A DNA stretch of 64,000 bases from Anaeroglomus sp964630775 (GTDB lineage: Bacteria; Planctomycetota; Phycisphaerae; Sedimentisphaerales; Anaerohalosphaeraceae): positions 1-64,000 of the forward strand of contig CAZVYY010000021.1 in the NCBI GenBank assembly GCA_964630775.1. Direction: 5' to 3'. This document shows positions 1-9,377 of the stretch, in pieces. The position numbers were made by a program, and so were the translations under genes. Under the pieces are notes generated by a model. The model was not told the origin of the DNA and made no database searches. It saw only the letters and a program-made list of their open reading frames with translations. Each line of letters starts with the position of its first letter. Positions within the stretch are counted from its first letter, which is position 1.

Positions 1-639
1 CATTTTTGTTTTGATTACTGCTTTTCATAATGCTCTAAAAAGTGCGAAAGTTTACATCAAAATACGATGTAATATCTGTACTTATCGCTAACTCTATCGA
101 CGGCAATTTAAAACAATATAAAAAACCGGCGAAAATCAAAAAACTGGAGTGTTACTATGCAGTGGGACTGAATTTAAGACGAGTTTTAGATATTATGAAA
201 AGTATGAACAACACGAACGCAGTAAACAATTTTTGATATTGTTTCAATACTGTTTGGTAATTCTTGCTAACCTTGTTCTCATGCATTCCTAACCGAATCC
301 AAACTTGCGCATTTTGGGATTTCGGGTATTTGTGGAGTCATGTGTGGACAGGGCGAAAACCCACCAAACGCACCTTTGAAATGATCTGCCTGTACCTGCA
401 GGGATGGGCCAGCCAGGCCAACCTGAACCAGCATCTCCAGAATCTTAAACCCACAGTGTAATGACCATCCGGGAAGCTTGCCGGCCTGAACAGGCCCAGG
501 GATGTTGCTGCGCAGAACATGGCAACCTGACACCTCACTCTGGTCCTTTGACACTCCACACGATGCACCCCTAAATCCCAAATTCCAAACACTTTTGCCA
601 ATTTGCCGAACAGTATTGCTGAGCGGTTTGCGATTTGCA
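1..639. other. Left-edge region without a recognisable gene
   Basis: I see no gene I can support here. The first 240 bases are A+T-rich and contain a 64-codon open frame (42-236, plus) with no recognisable domain and no convincing ribosome binding site. The part from 250 to 639 lies downstream of the minus-strand TPR gene that ends at 640. It carries a loose inverted match (around 313-326 against 568-582, core TTTGGGATTT and its complement). I see no clean terminator hairpin. It may be a decayed gene or an untranslated stretch. Confidence 0.4.
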
Positions 640-2097
640 CTAACGGCTCCTGGCCACTCGTTCGACCTGTTCAAGATATTTCTGGATATTTTCCCGGGGA
701 TTGAGCTGCTGGGCACGTCGTAACAATGGCAAGGCTTCATCATATTTGCCGTTTCCCACCAGCAATTGGGCGTGACGAATCCTGGCGTCGGCCTCGAATG
801 ACTCGATACTGGCCGCACGTTCATAATAGAATACAGCCTTTTCTGCATCTCCTTTACGGGCATAGTTTTGTCCCAGCAGGATGAGGGCTTCGCCATCGAG
901 TGGATCCATCGCCACAATTTCTTCGAGAACCTTGACTTCTTCATCTCCGGCCCCTTCAGCCACTGCCAGCCGGGCACGCAGTTTCAGGATATCCTTGCGT
1001 TCTTCAGTGCCAAGGGTGTCGCCAAAGCTTTTTTCAATTTTTTCAATAAGCTGATGGCTTTCCTTGTTTGCCCCGCGGGCAGCCAGCACTTTAGCTGACC
1101 GAATAAACCGATCCGTATTACCCTGCGGTTTCTTGTCGAGGGCGCGAATATACGACTTCACAGCTAATTCATACAATTGCTCATTGATGTAGATATCTCC
1201 CAGCATATTAAGACTGGCCGGGGTGGATTGCCCCATCTGGTCCACCAATTCATAAATCTCAGCGGCTTTGACGGGTTGGTTCATTCCGATGTAGGCATTG
1301 GCCAGCAGCAGCCACAAATCCGCCCGGTCGGGTTGGGCTTCAATGAGTTGATTGCACACCGCGATGGCTTCGCCAAAGCGTTCCTGTTTGAAAAACGTGC
1401 GTGCCAGCCCCATCTTCCAGTCCACGGTTGCCGGGTCCAGCAGAATCGCCATACGATAAGCAGATTCGGCCGAGAGATGATTATCCACAGAAGCATACGC
1501 AAATCCAAGCAGGCCAAAGGTAATCGCATCCCCCCCGCCAAGGGAAATCACACGGGTCAGGGCAGGCAAGGCCTTGTCGTACTGGTTCTGACGGATATAA
1601 ATCAAACCCAGGTTTCGCCATGCACGACGAAACTTTGGGTATTTTTCCACGGCGGCCAGATAGGATTGGGCGGCCTGTTCAAGTTTTTCCTGCTGGAAGT
1701 AAATGTTGGCCAGCGTAAAATCAAAGACGGCGCTGGTTGCTTTGGTCTGACTTTTCTTGAGCAATTCGACAGCCTGGTCCATTTTATCAGAGGAAATTAA
1801 GTCAAGCACTTTTTGCATCTGGTCGCGTTCATTGGTTGTCACACGCGGTTCGATTTCCGTTTCAGCCATATAGCTTTCAATAAACTGTTTCTGGAAAGCC
1901 GAATCATTCCATATCTTCAACTGGTCTTCGGTTAAGTGTGTCTGGACGGGAATTGCTGATTCGGCAGTATTTTGTGCCGGCGCAGGCTGATATCGCATCG
2001 ATATGAACATTACCAGAAACAGGCAAATGGAACCAACGCGCCATCCTGAAAACATGTTTTTTTTGCCTTGATTCATTTTCATCTCTATTGTTTTCAT
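640..2097 (-). CDS. TPR-repeat periplasmic protein, last gene of the TonB2-type operon
   Basis: This 485-residue protein starts with an export signal (hydrophobic core about residues 22-36, end near the AQN at 41-43). It continues as tandem tetratricopeptide repeats from about residue 85 to the C-terminus, with repeats such as W-R-N-L-G-L-I-Y-I-R. TPR proteins are scaffolds with no enzymatic role, so the likely job is to hold together or regulate the TonB machinery in the periplasm. The start is preceded by AAAGGA about 8 bases upstream, inside the end of tonB, which stops only a few bases before. A TPR protein as the last gene after tonB is the arrangement known for the TonB2 systems of gammaproteobacteria. 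The TPR assignment is firm; the partner is inferred. Confidence 0.85.
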   Translation of the reverse strand: MKTIEMKMNQGKKNMFSGWRVGSICLFLVMFISMRYQPAPAQNTAESAIPVQTHLTEDQLKIWNDSAFQKQFIESYMAETEIEPRVTTNERDQMQKVLDLISSDKMDQAVELLKKSQTKATSAVFDFTLANIYFQQEKLEQAAQSYLAAVEKYPKFRRAWRNLGLIYIRQNQYDKALPALTRVISLGGGDAITFGLLGFAYASVDNHLSAESAYRMAILLDPATVDWKMGLARTFFKQERFGEAIAVCNQLIEAQPDRADLWLLLANAYIGMNQPVKAAEIYELVDQMGQSTPASLNMLGDIYINEQLYELAVKSYIRALDKKPQGNTDRFIRSAKVLAARGANKESHQLIEKIEKSFGDTLGTEERKDILKLRARLAVAEGAGDEEVKVLEEIVAMDPLDGEALILLGQNYARKGDAEKAVFYYERAASIESFEADARIRHAQLLVGNGKYDEALPLLRRAQQLNPRENIQKYLEQVERVARSR

Positions 2098-2102
2098 TAC
2101 GC

Positions 2103-2777
2103 TTATCCTTTGGGAAAAGTAAAGGGAACACGCATTCGGAACCGCACGGGCTTGCCGTTGCGTTTACCGGGTTCAAATTTCCATTGTTTTACGGCATTCA
2201 GGGCCGGCTTTTCAAAGATCGGGTCCGAGGCTTTCTGCACCATGGGATTTTCGACCCGGCCCTGTTGATCGACTACAAAGATAATGTAAACGGTGCCGGG
2301 TGCCTTTTTACGCAACTCTTTGGTCAGCATCGGGCCGGGCTGATAGATAACACGAGGCGTCTGGTCCAGATCAGCCACGGAAAACAGGGCGTCCACACCG
2401 TTTTCCCCGGAGGACACGACTGTATTTAACTTGACGGCAAAATCACCGGTGGTCCAGCCCTCGCTGGTGCCCGGATTCAACGCCAGCTCGAGCTGGGACA
2501 AATCCAGCGGTGGAGCCTCCTCATTTAATTCCGGCGGAGCTTCTTCCTGCCGGGGCTCTTCCTTAGGCTCTTCCTGGGGCGGCGGAGGCGGAGCATCGAG
2601 TTTGGCCGTATCAACCGACTGAACCGTCATATCCGTGGACGGCGGCTTACTGAGCGTCTGCATCAGAGGCAGGACCAGGAACAGCAGCAATGTCAACCCA
2701 ACCGCTCCCAGCAAAACCAGCGCCCGATGTCCCAGTTCCTTAAGCACACATAAAGATTTGGATTGGTGATTATTCAT
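2103..2777 (-). CDS. tonB: TonB energy transducer
   Basis: TonB carries proton-motive force from the ExbB/ExbD motor to outer-membrane receptors. This 224-residue copy has a short cytoplasmic N-terminus and one membrane anchor at about residues 19-42. A proline/glutamate-rich periplasmic linker follows (about 60-95, beginning with a run of five prolines). The C-terminal TonB domain is at about 135-224, with the characteristic stretch ending KQWKFEPGKRNGKPV. It lies between exbD and the TPR gene, all on the minus strand with gaps of 15 bases or less. The nearest candidate receptor is the one at 6396-9377 in the same gene run. Assignment to the TonB2 type rests on gene order. Confidence 0.93.
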   Translation of the reverse strand: MNNHQSKSLCVLKELGHRALVLLGAVGLTLLLFLVLPLMQTLSKPPSTDMTVQSVDTAKLDAPPPPPQEEPKEEPRQEEAPPELNEEAPPLDLSQLELALNPGTSEGWTTGDFAVKLNTVVSSGENGVDALFSVADLDQTPRVIYQPGPMLTKELRKKAPGTVYIIFVVDQQGRVENPMVQKASDPIFEKPALNAVKQWKFEPGKRNGKPVRFRMRVPFTFPKG

Positions 2778-2791
2778 ACCAGGTTCTATGC

Positions 2792-3205
2792 TTATTTTTT
2801 ACTTTGCCGTGACGCCACACTGACTTTGACAGCTCCGGCCAGCTTGGCCTCATCGATGACGCGGACCAGCAGCCCGGACTGAGCTGCCGTATCGGCCTGA
2901 ATGATGACGGGAATATCTTCTTTCTGAAGCATTCGTTTGACCAGGGGCTGGATGCCACTGAAACCGATTTCCCGACCGCCATAGACCACTTCTCCTTTGG
3001 CTGTCAGGGCAATCAGGATACTGGTTTTCTCCAGCCGGACTGAGGAGGCAGCCTGGGGTTTGTCCACCTCGATGCCTGTTTCCTCCACAAAAGTCGTAGT
3101 TACGATAAAAAAAATCAGAAGGATAAAGATGCAGTCCATCATCGGCGACATGTCGATTCCGGCTTCGCTTCCTTCATCCGAACCTGTTTGGCGAAATCGT
3201 CCCAT
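2792..3205 (-). CDS. exbD: Biopolymer transport protein ExbD
   Basis: ExbD is the proton-conducting stator subunit that works with ExbB to energise TonB in the inner membrane. The 137-residue protein has one membrane segment at about 22-42. Its start contains the conserved aspartate (Asp24 in MMDCIF) that carries protons in this family. The rest is a periplasmic ExbD/TolR domain. I place the start at the ATG at 3205, because GAGG lies 5 bases upstream; an in-frame TTG at 3238 would add 11 residues that are not typical. It sits between exbB and tonB. Confidence 0.93.
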   Translation of the reverse strand: MGRFRQTGSDEGSEAGIDMSPMMDCIFILLIFFIVTTTFVEETGIEVDKPQAASSVRLEKTSILIALTAKGEVVYGGREIGFSGIQPLVKRMLQKEDIPVIIQADTAAQSGLLVRVIDEAKLAGAVKVSVASRQSKK

Positions 3206-3285
3206 AGAGTCCTCATTGATTAAAACCGATTCATTCAAATTTTCATTGCGTTATTCAGCCGGTATTACTCCCCGGCCGGGCCTTT

Positions 3286-3936
3286 TCATTCACACTCATC
3301 CTGCTGGTTTTGCTGATGCAGTGTTTTATACCGTTTCTGTGTGCATACCGTTTCCAGATGCGCCAGAAAAGCTTTATATCGCTCATGTTTTCGAACCAGT
3401 TGATATCGAAAAAATAATCCAGGCAAGGCAATCACCAGACCCGTTTCGGTTGTAATCAAAGCCTCAGAAATTCCCTTGGCAATCATGCCCATGGTTTTTT
3501 CTCCACCCGAACCCGACGCCAGTGCTGCAAATGTTGCCAGCATGCCGGTAACTGTCCCCAGCAATCCAAGCAGCGGCGCCACGCCGACACAGATTTTCAT
3601 AACACGCAGATCGCGTTCAAACGGGGCGATTTCCGTGACGTGCAGCTCTTCGAAAAAAAGCGTCATATCTTCAAGTGATTCCCCCCCGGTCACAAAATCC
3701 AGCAGTTCGCCAATCGGACCTTTGCGTTCCCCGGGATGGTCAATCCAATGACGCCAGGTCTTTTCAGATACGGACGTAAAGCCCTTGCCCGACAACTTCA
3801 GATGCACATGCATGCCGAGAGCATACATCACCAGGGCGCTGACAGCGATAGGGATCATCGCCCAGCCGCCGGAAATCCATATCTCAACAGCCTGCTGCCA
3901 TAAAGTTTCAAACTGTACACCCGGGATAGTACTCAT
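3286..3936 (-). CDS. exbB: ExbB/TolQ-family motor protein
   Basis: The 216-residue protein has the MotA/TolQ/ExbB channel fold: one N-terminal membrane helix (about 19-40) and two helices around the conserved segment APLLGLLGTVTGM (about 113-140) and AL-I-TTETGLVIALPGLF (about 155-185). It forms the stator with ExbD. Its start codon overlaps the stop codon of the preceding long ExbB-like gene (ATGA), so the two are translationally coupled. Two consecutive ExbB-family genes, a long one with a signal peptide and a short classical one, are the hallmark of TonB2/TtpC systems. Confidence 0.92.
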   Translation of the reverse strand: MSTIPGVQFETLWQQAVEIWISGGWAMIPIAVSALVMYALGMHVHLKLSGKGFTSVSEKTWRHWIDHPGERKGPIGELLDFVTGGESLEDMTLFFEELHVTEIAPFERDLRVMKICVGVAPLLGLLGTVTGMLATFAALASGSGGEKTMGMIAKGISEALITTETGLVIALPGLFFRYQLVRKHERYKAFLAHLETVCTQKRYKTLHQQNQQDECE

Positions 3937-5384
3937 TTCTTGACGCTTTCATCTGAGGATACCAACGCTTCGGTATTCCTGCTAATCTGGTTGACCATGG
4001 CGATGGCGGCTTTTTCCATCTGGTTAATCACCCCGCGGGCCTTGCGGGATAAAAAGGCATGTATCAGCAGCGAGGGAATTGCCACAATCAGGCCGAATTC
4101 GGTCGTGATCAAAGCCTCGGATATCCCTGCCGACAGGGTTTTGACATCGCCGGAACCAAACACGGTAATGAGTTTAAAGGTGTTGATAATGCCGGTTACA
4201 GTACCCAATAATCCCAGCAAAGGAGCTGCCGAAGCACTGATGGCAATAAACGGCAAAAACCGCTCCAGTTTCAGACGCATGGACAGGACTTTTTCATACA
4301 TAACCTCTTCCACCAGTTCACGGGGCTGGTCCAGATGCTCAGCTCCGGCCAGCAGCATTTCCCCTACCGGCCCCCCGATGGATTGAGCCGCCTCGATGGC
4401 GGCTTTCTGATTATGTGCGGACAAAGCCTTCAGCAGAGACGCAATGCGTTTTTGCGAGGGATTGCGGATAAACGCCATGCTCAGCCACTTCAGAAGTCCC
4501 ACACACAATGCCGCCCCTGCCAGGGTAAAGATCGGATACATCACCGGTCCGCCCTTTTTAATATGCTCAATCAGCGTTTCTTCGGTCTGTTCTATTTTAT
4601 GAGCATTTCCCAGCGTTGGGTCCAGGGGAAACAAGCCCTGAGTGCGGACAAAAAACTGAGTTGCTGTCTGTGCGTCAGCCGGCGTTCCGAAGGGAATCAC
4701 CGCCGGCTCCAGAGAGCCAAGCCGCTGTTCAGCAGTCCCGATATTCCTGCCGTCATCCGACTCGAAAAGCGCCGCCGGGCCAACCAGAACAAATGTTCCA
4801 TGATGAATCGAACCGCTCGAATCCACCGCAGTCCCGTCAAATTTTGTTCCGCCCAGGGCGTCATGCAGCCGATTCAGAGACACCTCCAGCAGCTTGGCCT
4901 GAGCCTGATATATATCCTGTTCCGACAGGCCGGTATTTTCCGCAGCCAGTTTTGCGGTTTCAAGGGCGTCTCGATACCGCTGAATTTCAGCGATATGAAG
5001 TCGGGATTCGAAATTGCGAATATATTCGCCGAGCAAGTTGGACAGATAGGCGGATTCTTCACGACGGGATTTAATCTCGTTCTGCAAATTGGTCAAATCC
5101 AGTGTCCGTGTATCCACCAGACGGGAAGCCTGCTGATACTCAAGGCGTACTTGCGATAACTGACTTTCCAATTCGCTGAGTTTGCGGCCCAGGGGTATCT
5201 TTTCAGCCGCAGCCTGTTCCCGCAGCGCACGAAGCTGTACAAGGCTGTCTTCCAGTTTTTTCTGAACCGTCCCGGCAGCCTGTCCGAACGTCGAATCGGA
5301 GGCTTGCGGCTGTTCCTGTGCCAGAATGATTCCTGAAATAATCAGCAACCATAATCCGAAACCTGTTTTGTATATATTTGGCAT
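3933..5384 (-). CDS. Long ExbB-like protein with periplasmic coiled coil (TtpC-like)
   Basis: This 483-residue protein starts with a cleavable signal peptide (about 1-23) and a long coiled coil (about 30-150, rich in E, Q, L and R) in the periplasm. After a further periplasmic stretch, a membrane helix follows at about 285-305. The C-terminal part is an ExbB/TolQ channel domain (about 345-470, with APLLGLLGTVTGI). That arrangement matches TtpC, the extra component of Vibrio TonB2 systems that is thought to help the motor reach the outer membrane. It lies between the DUF3450 gene and the short exbB, overlapping the latter by four bases. The family call is strong; equivalence to TtpC is based on architecture and order. 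Confidence 0.88.
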   Translation of the reverse strand: MPNIYKTGFGLWLLIISGIILAQEQPQASDSTFGQAAGTVQKKLEDSLVQLRALREQAAAEKIPLGRKLSELESQLSQVRLEYQQASRLVDTRTLDLTNLQNEIKSRREESAYLSNLLGEYIRNFESRLHIAEIQRYRDALETAKLAAENTGLSEQDIYQAQAKLLEVSLNRLHDALGGTKFDGTAVDSSGSIHHGTFVLVGPAALFESDDGRNIGTAEQRLGSLEPAVIPFGTPADAQTATQFFVRTQGLFPLDPTLGNAHKIEQTEETLIEHIKKGGPVMYPIFTLAGAALCVGLLKWLSMAFIRNPSQKRIASLLKALSAHNQKAAIEAAQSIGGPVGEMLLAGAEHLDQPRELVEEVMYEKVLSMRLKLERFLPFIAISASAAPLLGLLGTVTGIINTFKLITVFGSGDVKTLSAGISEALITTEFGLIVAIPSLLIHAFLSRKARGVINQMEKAAIAMVNQISRNTEALVSSDESVKK

Positions 5385-5398
5385 ACCTGATTTCCTGT

Positions 5399-6241
5399 TT
5401 AGCGAATGTCCACGGGCAACTGTACAAATGACGCTACTTTTTCATTCTTCAAGATGGCAATGACGTCACTGATCTGCGGCGCCACCGCATTATTGGGAGT
5501 CCATATCCAGCCGGTCTCGGATGCGGTGCCGATACCCGCCACAGCCCCGTTGGCACTGGCATAATAACCATACCCGATTCCGATATACACCGCCGTCACC
5601 TCAACCGAAGTGCCATCCGGCAGCGTGCGTACTTCACTGGTCAGGGTGATTTCCCGATTGAATTTATCCACCTCGTTTAAAATGCCCACGGTATTTTGAA
5701 ATCGCTCCGCAATGGACAGTTTTGTTTCCGCTCCCTTTTCCGGCAGCCGCTGACTCAGGGGCTTGACGCGTTCCCGAATGGGATCGGGAAGCCGCACCAG
5801 TAATTGCCGCGTCCGTTCTTCCAGAGCTGCAATCGTATCCCCCAGAGATGCAGAGGCCTGCTTGAGTTTGTCATTTTCTTCCATCAGGCCCGCCTTTTTG
5901 GTATCCATCTCGGCAATCCCGGCTTCGGATTCGGTTATCTTGGCCCGCAGGGATTCAATTTCCCGCCCAACCAGACCGATACGCTCGTTGAGCATTTCGA
6001 CAGCCAGGGCCAGATCACGTTTCTCCAGTGAAATAATCCGCTGGGTTTCAACCCATTTCTCAAGTGCGGCACGGGTATCCTGGATAGTCTGGGAGGTCTT
6101 GTCGTCCGGCGCGGCTCCCATCAGCATCAAACCGGACAGTCCGGCCAATATGATCGCTGCAGCCATCCACTTGATCCCTTTTCGACCGCTTCGACCACCG
6201 CCACCCGACCTGCAATTCAATCTGTGCGATTCTATTAACAT
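5399..6241 (-). CDS. DUF3450 periplasmic coiled-coil protein of the TonB system
   Basis: The protein (about 280 residues from the ATG at 6241) has a hydrophobic export segment (about 25-45, WMAAAIILAGLSGLMLMGAA) and a long coiled coil (about 55-150). A compact C-terminal domain contains the phrase YIGIGYGYYASANG, typical of DUF3450. DUF3450 proteins are regularly encoded directly upstream of ttpC-exbB-exbD-tonB in Gram-negative bacteria; their exact role is unknown. The gap to the next gene is 14 bases. An earlier in-frame start at 6283 exists, but AAGGA lies closer to the ATG at 6241. Confidence 0.82.
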   Translation of the reverse strand: MLIESHRLNCRSGGGGRSGRKGIKWMAAAIILAGLSGLMLMGAAPDDKTSQTIQDTRAALEKWVETQRIISLEKRDLALAVEMLNERIGLVGREIESLRAKITESEAGIAEMDTKKAGLMEENDKLKQASASLGDTIAALEERTRQLLVRLPDPIRERVKPLSQRLPEKGAETKLSIAERFQNTVGILNEVDKFNREITLTSEVRTLPDGTSVEVTAVYIGIGYGYYASANGAVAGIGTASETGWIWTPNNAVAPQISDVIAILKNEKVASFVQLPVDIR

Positions 6242-6395
6242 CTTTCTGTCATCCTTAATTACGGTACACCTTATCAATCCCAAACCCTAACAATCCAATA
6301 TGAGCAAAACATTAGCGTTCTGTTACGATACAATTAGGTTGTGTTCATCATTCAGCAGCAAACAGACCTGTCTCCAAAGACATCTCACTTTATTC

Positions 6396-9377
6396 TCAAA
6401 ACTCAGCCATTAATGCAATGCCAAACTCCATTCCTCTGTGGTATGAACTCCGGGTCACATCACCGCCAAGATAGTCTGACCGGTAAACCGTCCTGATGGC
6501 CGGGTCCAGGAGATTCTTAGCCTGAAATTTCAGTTTCCAGACGTCTCCCAGTTTTTGAGTCAGGCTGAAATTCAACGTCCCATATTCCCGGGCATAAATA
6601 CTTGGGATATACTTTCCATTGGATTGTCCGGCGCCGGCTACAAGCGTATCCCCCTGTATGGTATAAAACAGCCCCAACTGTGTCCCGGTTTCTTTCAAAT
6701 CATAGGTCATAAACAAATTATAGATATGTGCCGGGGCATTGGTCATATCCCGTTCCGACATCGGAGCATTGATATTGGGCTGGCTGAACTGAGAGGCTTC
6801 CTCTTCCGGCAAAACCACTTCGGAACTGATGAAGGTTGCATTGGCTCCGACGGTAATACCGTCCAGGCTGGTCCATAAATGTTCGAGCTTCTGACGCACT
6901 TCAAGTTCAATACCGCTGACGGTTCCTTCCGGATAGTTCATCGGCGTTGTGTACGTGAATCCGGCATTTCGCTGGACATACTCGATTGGGTTTTCAATGT
7001 ATTTGTAGAAATAGGAAGCCGACCACAAACCTCCTTCGTACGGTATATAGTCCATCCGTAAATCATAATTGTGCAAATCGCTCATCTGCAGGCCGGGATT
7101 TCCAATAAAAACATCACCGCCAAGAAATTCCTGCTGCTGGATAGGTGTTAGTTCTTTGAAGGTCTGACGCGCAATTGTGCGGCTGTAGGAACCGCGAATC
7201 GTAAAGGGATCAAACGGCGTAAATTCAAATCCAAGCGAAGGGAGCATATCCCGCTGTTTGAAATCCACGTCCGCATCGCCGGGATTCAGAGCCACCGGGC
7301 CGGTGGCCCCAGGAGGTATCCAGGTTACATCGCTTTCAGCATCATTGGTAATACTCAATTCGGTCTTTTCGAATCGGGCACCGCCGATGACACTGAAATA
7401 GGAATTGACCGGCACATCAAGCATGTAATACGCCGCAGAGATATCCTGCTGCCCCTTGTAATCAACATCAATATCCGCTGCTGTTACCGGATGGTTTTCA
7501 TACGGAAATACCCGGCTCCAGTAGTCGCTCCACGGGCCTTCGTAATAGGCAATATTGTCGTTAAAATTGCTGAATGAATCCTGATCGTAATCCCGGGTGG
7601 TGCTGTCGCTGAAAATCCCGAATTTCATATACCCTTCATCCTCGCTCCACTGCTCGAAAGGTAATTTCAGATTCACATAGTACTGATTGCTTTCCTCGAC
7701 AATCTCTTTCCAGGTGCGCTGGAGATTGCCGAGTGTAAAATTGGCCGCCGGTTTAAAGGGACGATGCACGGCCGCGTTTGTTGACGGCGGAACCCACGGC
7801 GGAAAACCCGGGTCATAAGACTCCGCCCACCACAATGAACCAAACTGCCGCTTGTCGGGCTGATACAATGTCGCGGAATTCCTGGAAACACCCCAATCCA
7901 CCTCAGGACTCAGGAAGGTAAACAGGTTTTCCACCGTCCATTCCAGTTCCGGCAGGGTGTGTTTCCCGCTTAACTGAAAGGTTTGCGTCGTGCGTTCTGT
8001 ATATTCAAGGGTTTCCGTTCGCAGATACGGCGCCGCATCCGGTTCCTGATTGCCCGGATCCAAAGAATCCGCGGGATTATACCCCGGGAAATACCAAGCC
8101 TTGCCGCGGGTATCTTCGGCTAATGTAGCCGTACTCTCGGCGGAACGGGTGTACATATACAGAAATTTATAGGCACTGCTCTCCGTTTCAATCCCCAGAA
8201 CACCCAGTCCGCCCCACTGCACTTCTTCGCTGGCCTGAGTGACATCAAACAACGATGTCTTGAAATCTCCCTGGCTGGGCGTTCCCTGGCTGTACTGGGG
8301 AGTCATCAGACTGCCGGGACTCTCTACCCAATACGAATCATCCACTCCATCATCATAATATGAACTGTCGCGTTCGTAAAAAACATTGCCGAAGCCACCT
8401 ATTTTAACACCATTATCAAATACATATTTCCCGCCAGCCGATTGCGACCACTTGTAATCAATCGGAGCATTACCCCGTGTCACTCCGACCGATTCATCAA
8501 AAAAGCCGTTCGAGGGGATATCCCGGTCGTCCCAGCCGAGCCAATTAACTCCCCCGCCATGATAAGTCAAAAAATCATCATTTCCAAAAACCTGGGTATT
8601 GAAGCTGGTTTCGATAGATGAACTAAATACGGTTTCTTCCGGGATGCCCTTAAGGACCACATTCACTGCCCCGCCGGATGCATCACCCTGCTGATCGGGA
8701 GTGAAGGTTTTACTGACCTGAATGCTCTCGATTACCGCCGAAGGAAACTGGTCCAACTGCACCGCACGTTTATCGGTATCCGCCGTCGGCAGGCGTACAC
8801 CATTCATCTGGGAATTGACATAGCGATCCGGCAGGCCGCGTATGACGGCGTATTTGCCATCCTGTACCGTTGCCCCGGAAACCAGCTTCAGGGCGCTCGC
8901 CGCGTCACTGGCTCCCGCCCGACTCATCAATTCGGCACTGATTGAACTCATCAGGGCGGGGCTTTCCATCCGCAAGTCCAATAATGCCGCTTCCGTGCCT
9001 CCTCCAAGCTGAATGTCCTGAACGATGAATTCCTCCATCTCAGTAAAATCCCCGGCCAGGGCCGCATTTTGATCGGTCATGGCACCCGCTTTGACCACAA
9101 CACCAGGCTTGACCTGGCGAAGATAACCCTCTTTTGCAAAAATCAGGGTATAGGTTCCCGCCGGAACCTGATTGAAGACATAATTGCCTTCATCCGTTAC
9201 GGTGGTTTTGGTTCCGGTTTCGACAATCGTTACTTCCACGGCGGCCAGCGGTACATCAAAATCCTGGTCCGAAATCACGCCGCGAATCCCCCCGGTCTGC
9301 TCAGCCGCCCATGCGGATGCTACAAACAGCAGCAATACCATCACCCAAAATCTGAGGAACAGACACCATTTCACCAT
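6396..9377 (-). CDS. TonB-dependent outer-membrane receptor with carboxypeptidase-like N-domain
   Basis: A 993-residue outer-membrane receptor. It has a signal peptide (about 1-25, ending SAWA) and a carboxypeptidase regulatory-like domain (about 30-105, with GTYTLIFAKEGY). A plug domain follows (about 125-245, with the phrases YAVIRGLPDRYVN and GDASGGAVNVVLKG), then a 22-strand-type barrel ending in a terminal phenylalanine (LMAEF). Such receptors take up large ligands, often glycans or siderophores; the ligand cannot be read from the sequence. The ATG at 9377 overlaps the end of the upstream lipoprotein gene (ATGGTGA), which argues against the earlier in-frame start at 9461. Co-directional with the TonB operon downstream, suggesting a dedicated energy system. 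Confidence 0.92.
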   Translation of the reverse strand: MVKWCLFLRFWVMVLLLFVASAWAAEQTGGIRGVISDQDFDVPLAAVEVTIVETGTKTTVTDEGNYVFNQVPAGTYTLIFAKEGYLRQVKPGVVVKAGAMTDQNAALAGDFTEMEEFIVQDIQLGGGTEAALLDLRMESPALMSSISAELMSRAGASDAASALKLVSGATVQDGKYAVIRGLPDRYVNSQMNGVRLPTADTDKRAVQLDQFPSAVIESIQVSKTFTPDQQGDASGGAVNVVLKGIPEETVFSSSIETSFNTQVFGNDDFLTYHGGGVNWLGWDDRDIPSNGFFDESVGVTRGNAPIDYKWSQSAGGKYVFDNGVKIGGFGNVFYERDSSYYDDGVDDSYWVESPGSLMTPQYSQGTPSQGDFKTSLFDVTQASEEVQWGGLGVLGIETESSAYKFLYMYTRSAESTATLAEDTRGKAWYFPGYNPADSLDPGNQEPDAAPYLRTETLEYTERTTQTFQLSGKHTLPELEWTVENLFTFLSPEVDWGVSRNSATLYQPDKRQFGSLWWAESYDPGFPPWVPPSTNAAVHRPFKPAANFTLGNLQRTWKEIVEESNQYYVNLKLPFEQWSEDEGYMKFGIFSDSTTRDYDQDSFSNFNDNIAYYEGPWSDYWSRVFPYENHPVTAADIDVDYKGQQDISAAYYMLDVPVNSYFSVIGGARFEKTELSITNDAESDVTWIPPGATGPVALNPGDADVDFKQRDMLPSLGFEFTPFDPFTIRGSYSRTIARQTFKELTPIQQQEFLGGDVFIGNPGLQMSDLHNYDLRMDYIPYEGGLWSASYFYKYIENPIEYVQRNAGFTYTTPMNYPEGTVSGIELEVRQKLEHLWTSLDGITVGANATFISSEVVLPEEEASQFSQPNINAPMSERDMTNAPAHIYNLFMTYDLKETGTQLGLFYTIQGDTLVAGAGQSNGKYIPSIYAREYGTLNFSLTQKLGDVWKLKFQAKNLLDPAIRTVYRSDYLGGDVTRSSYHRGMEFGIALMAEF

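Noticed and set aside
42..236. 64-codon open frame at the left edge
   Set aside because: A+T-rich, no domain, no clear ribosome binding site; too weak to call a gene.
279..977. 232-codon open frame on the minus strand
   Set aside because: It overlaps the end of the TPR gene in another frame and has no family features.
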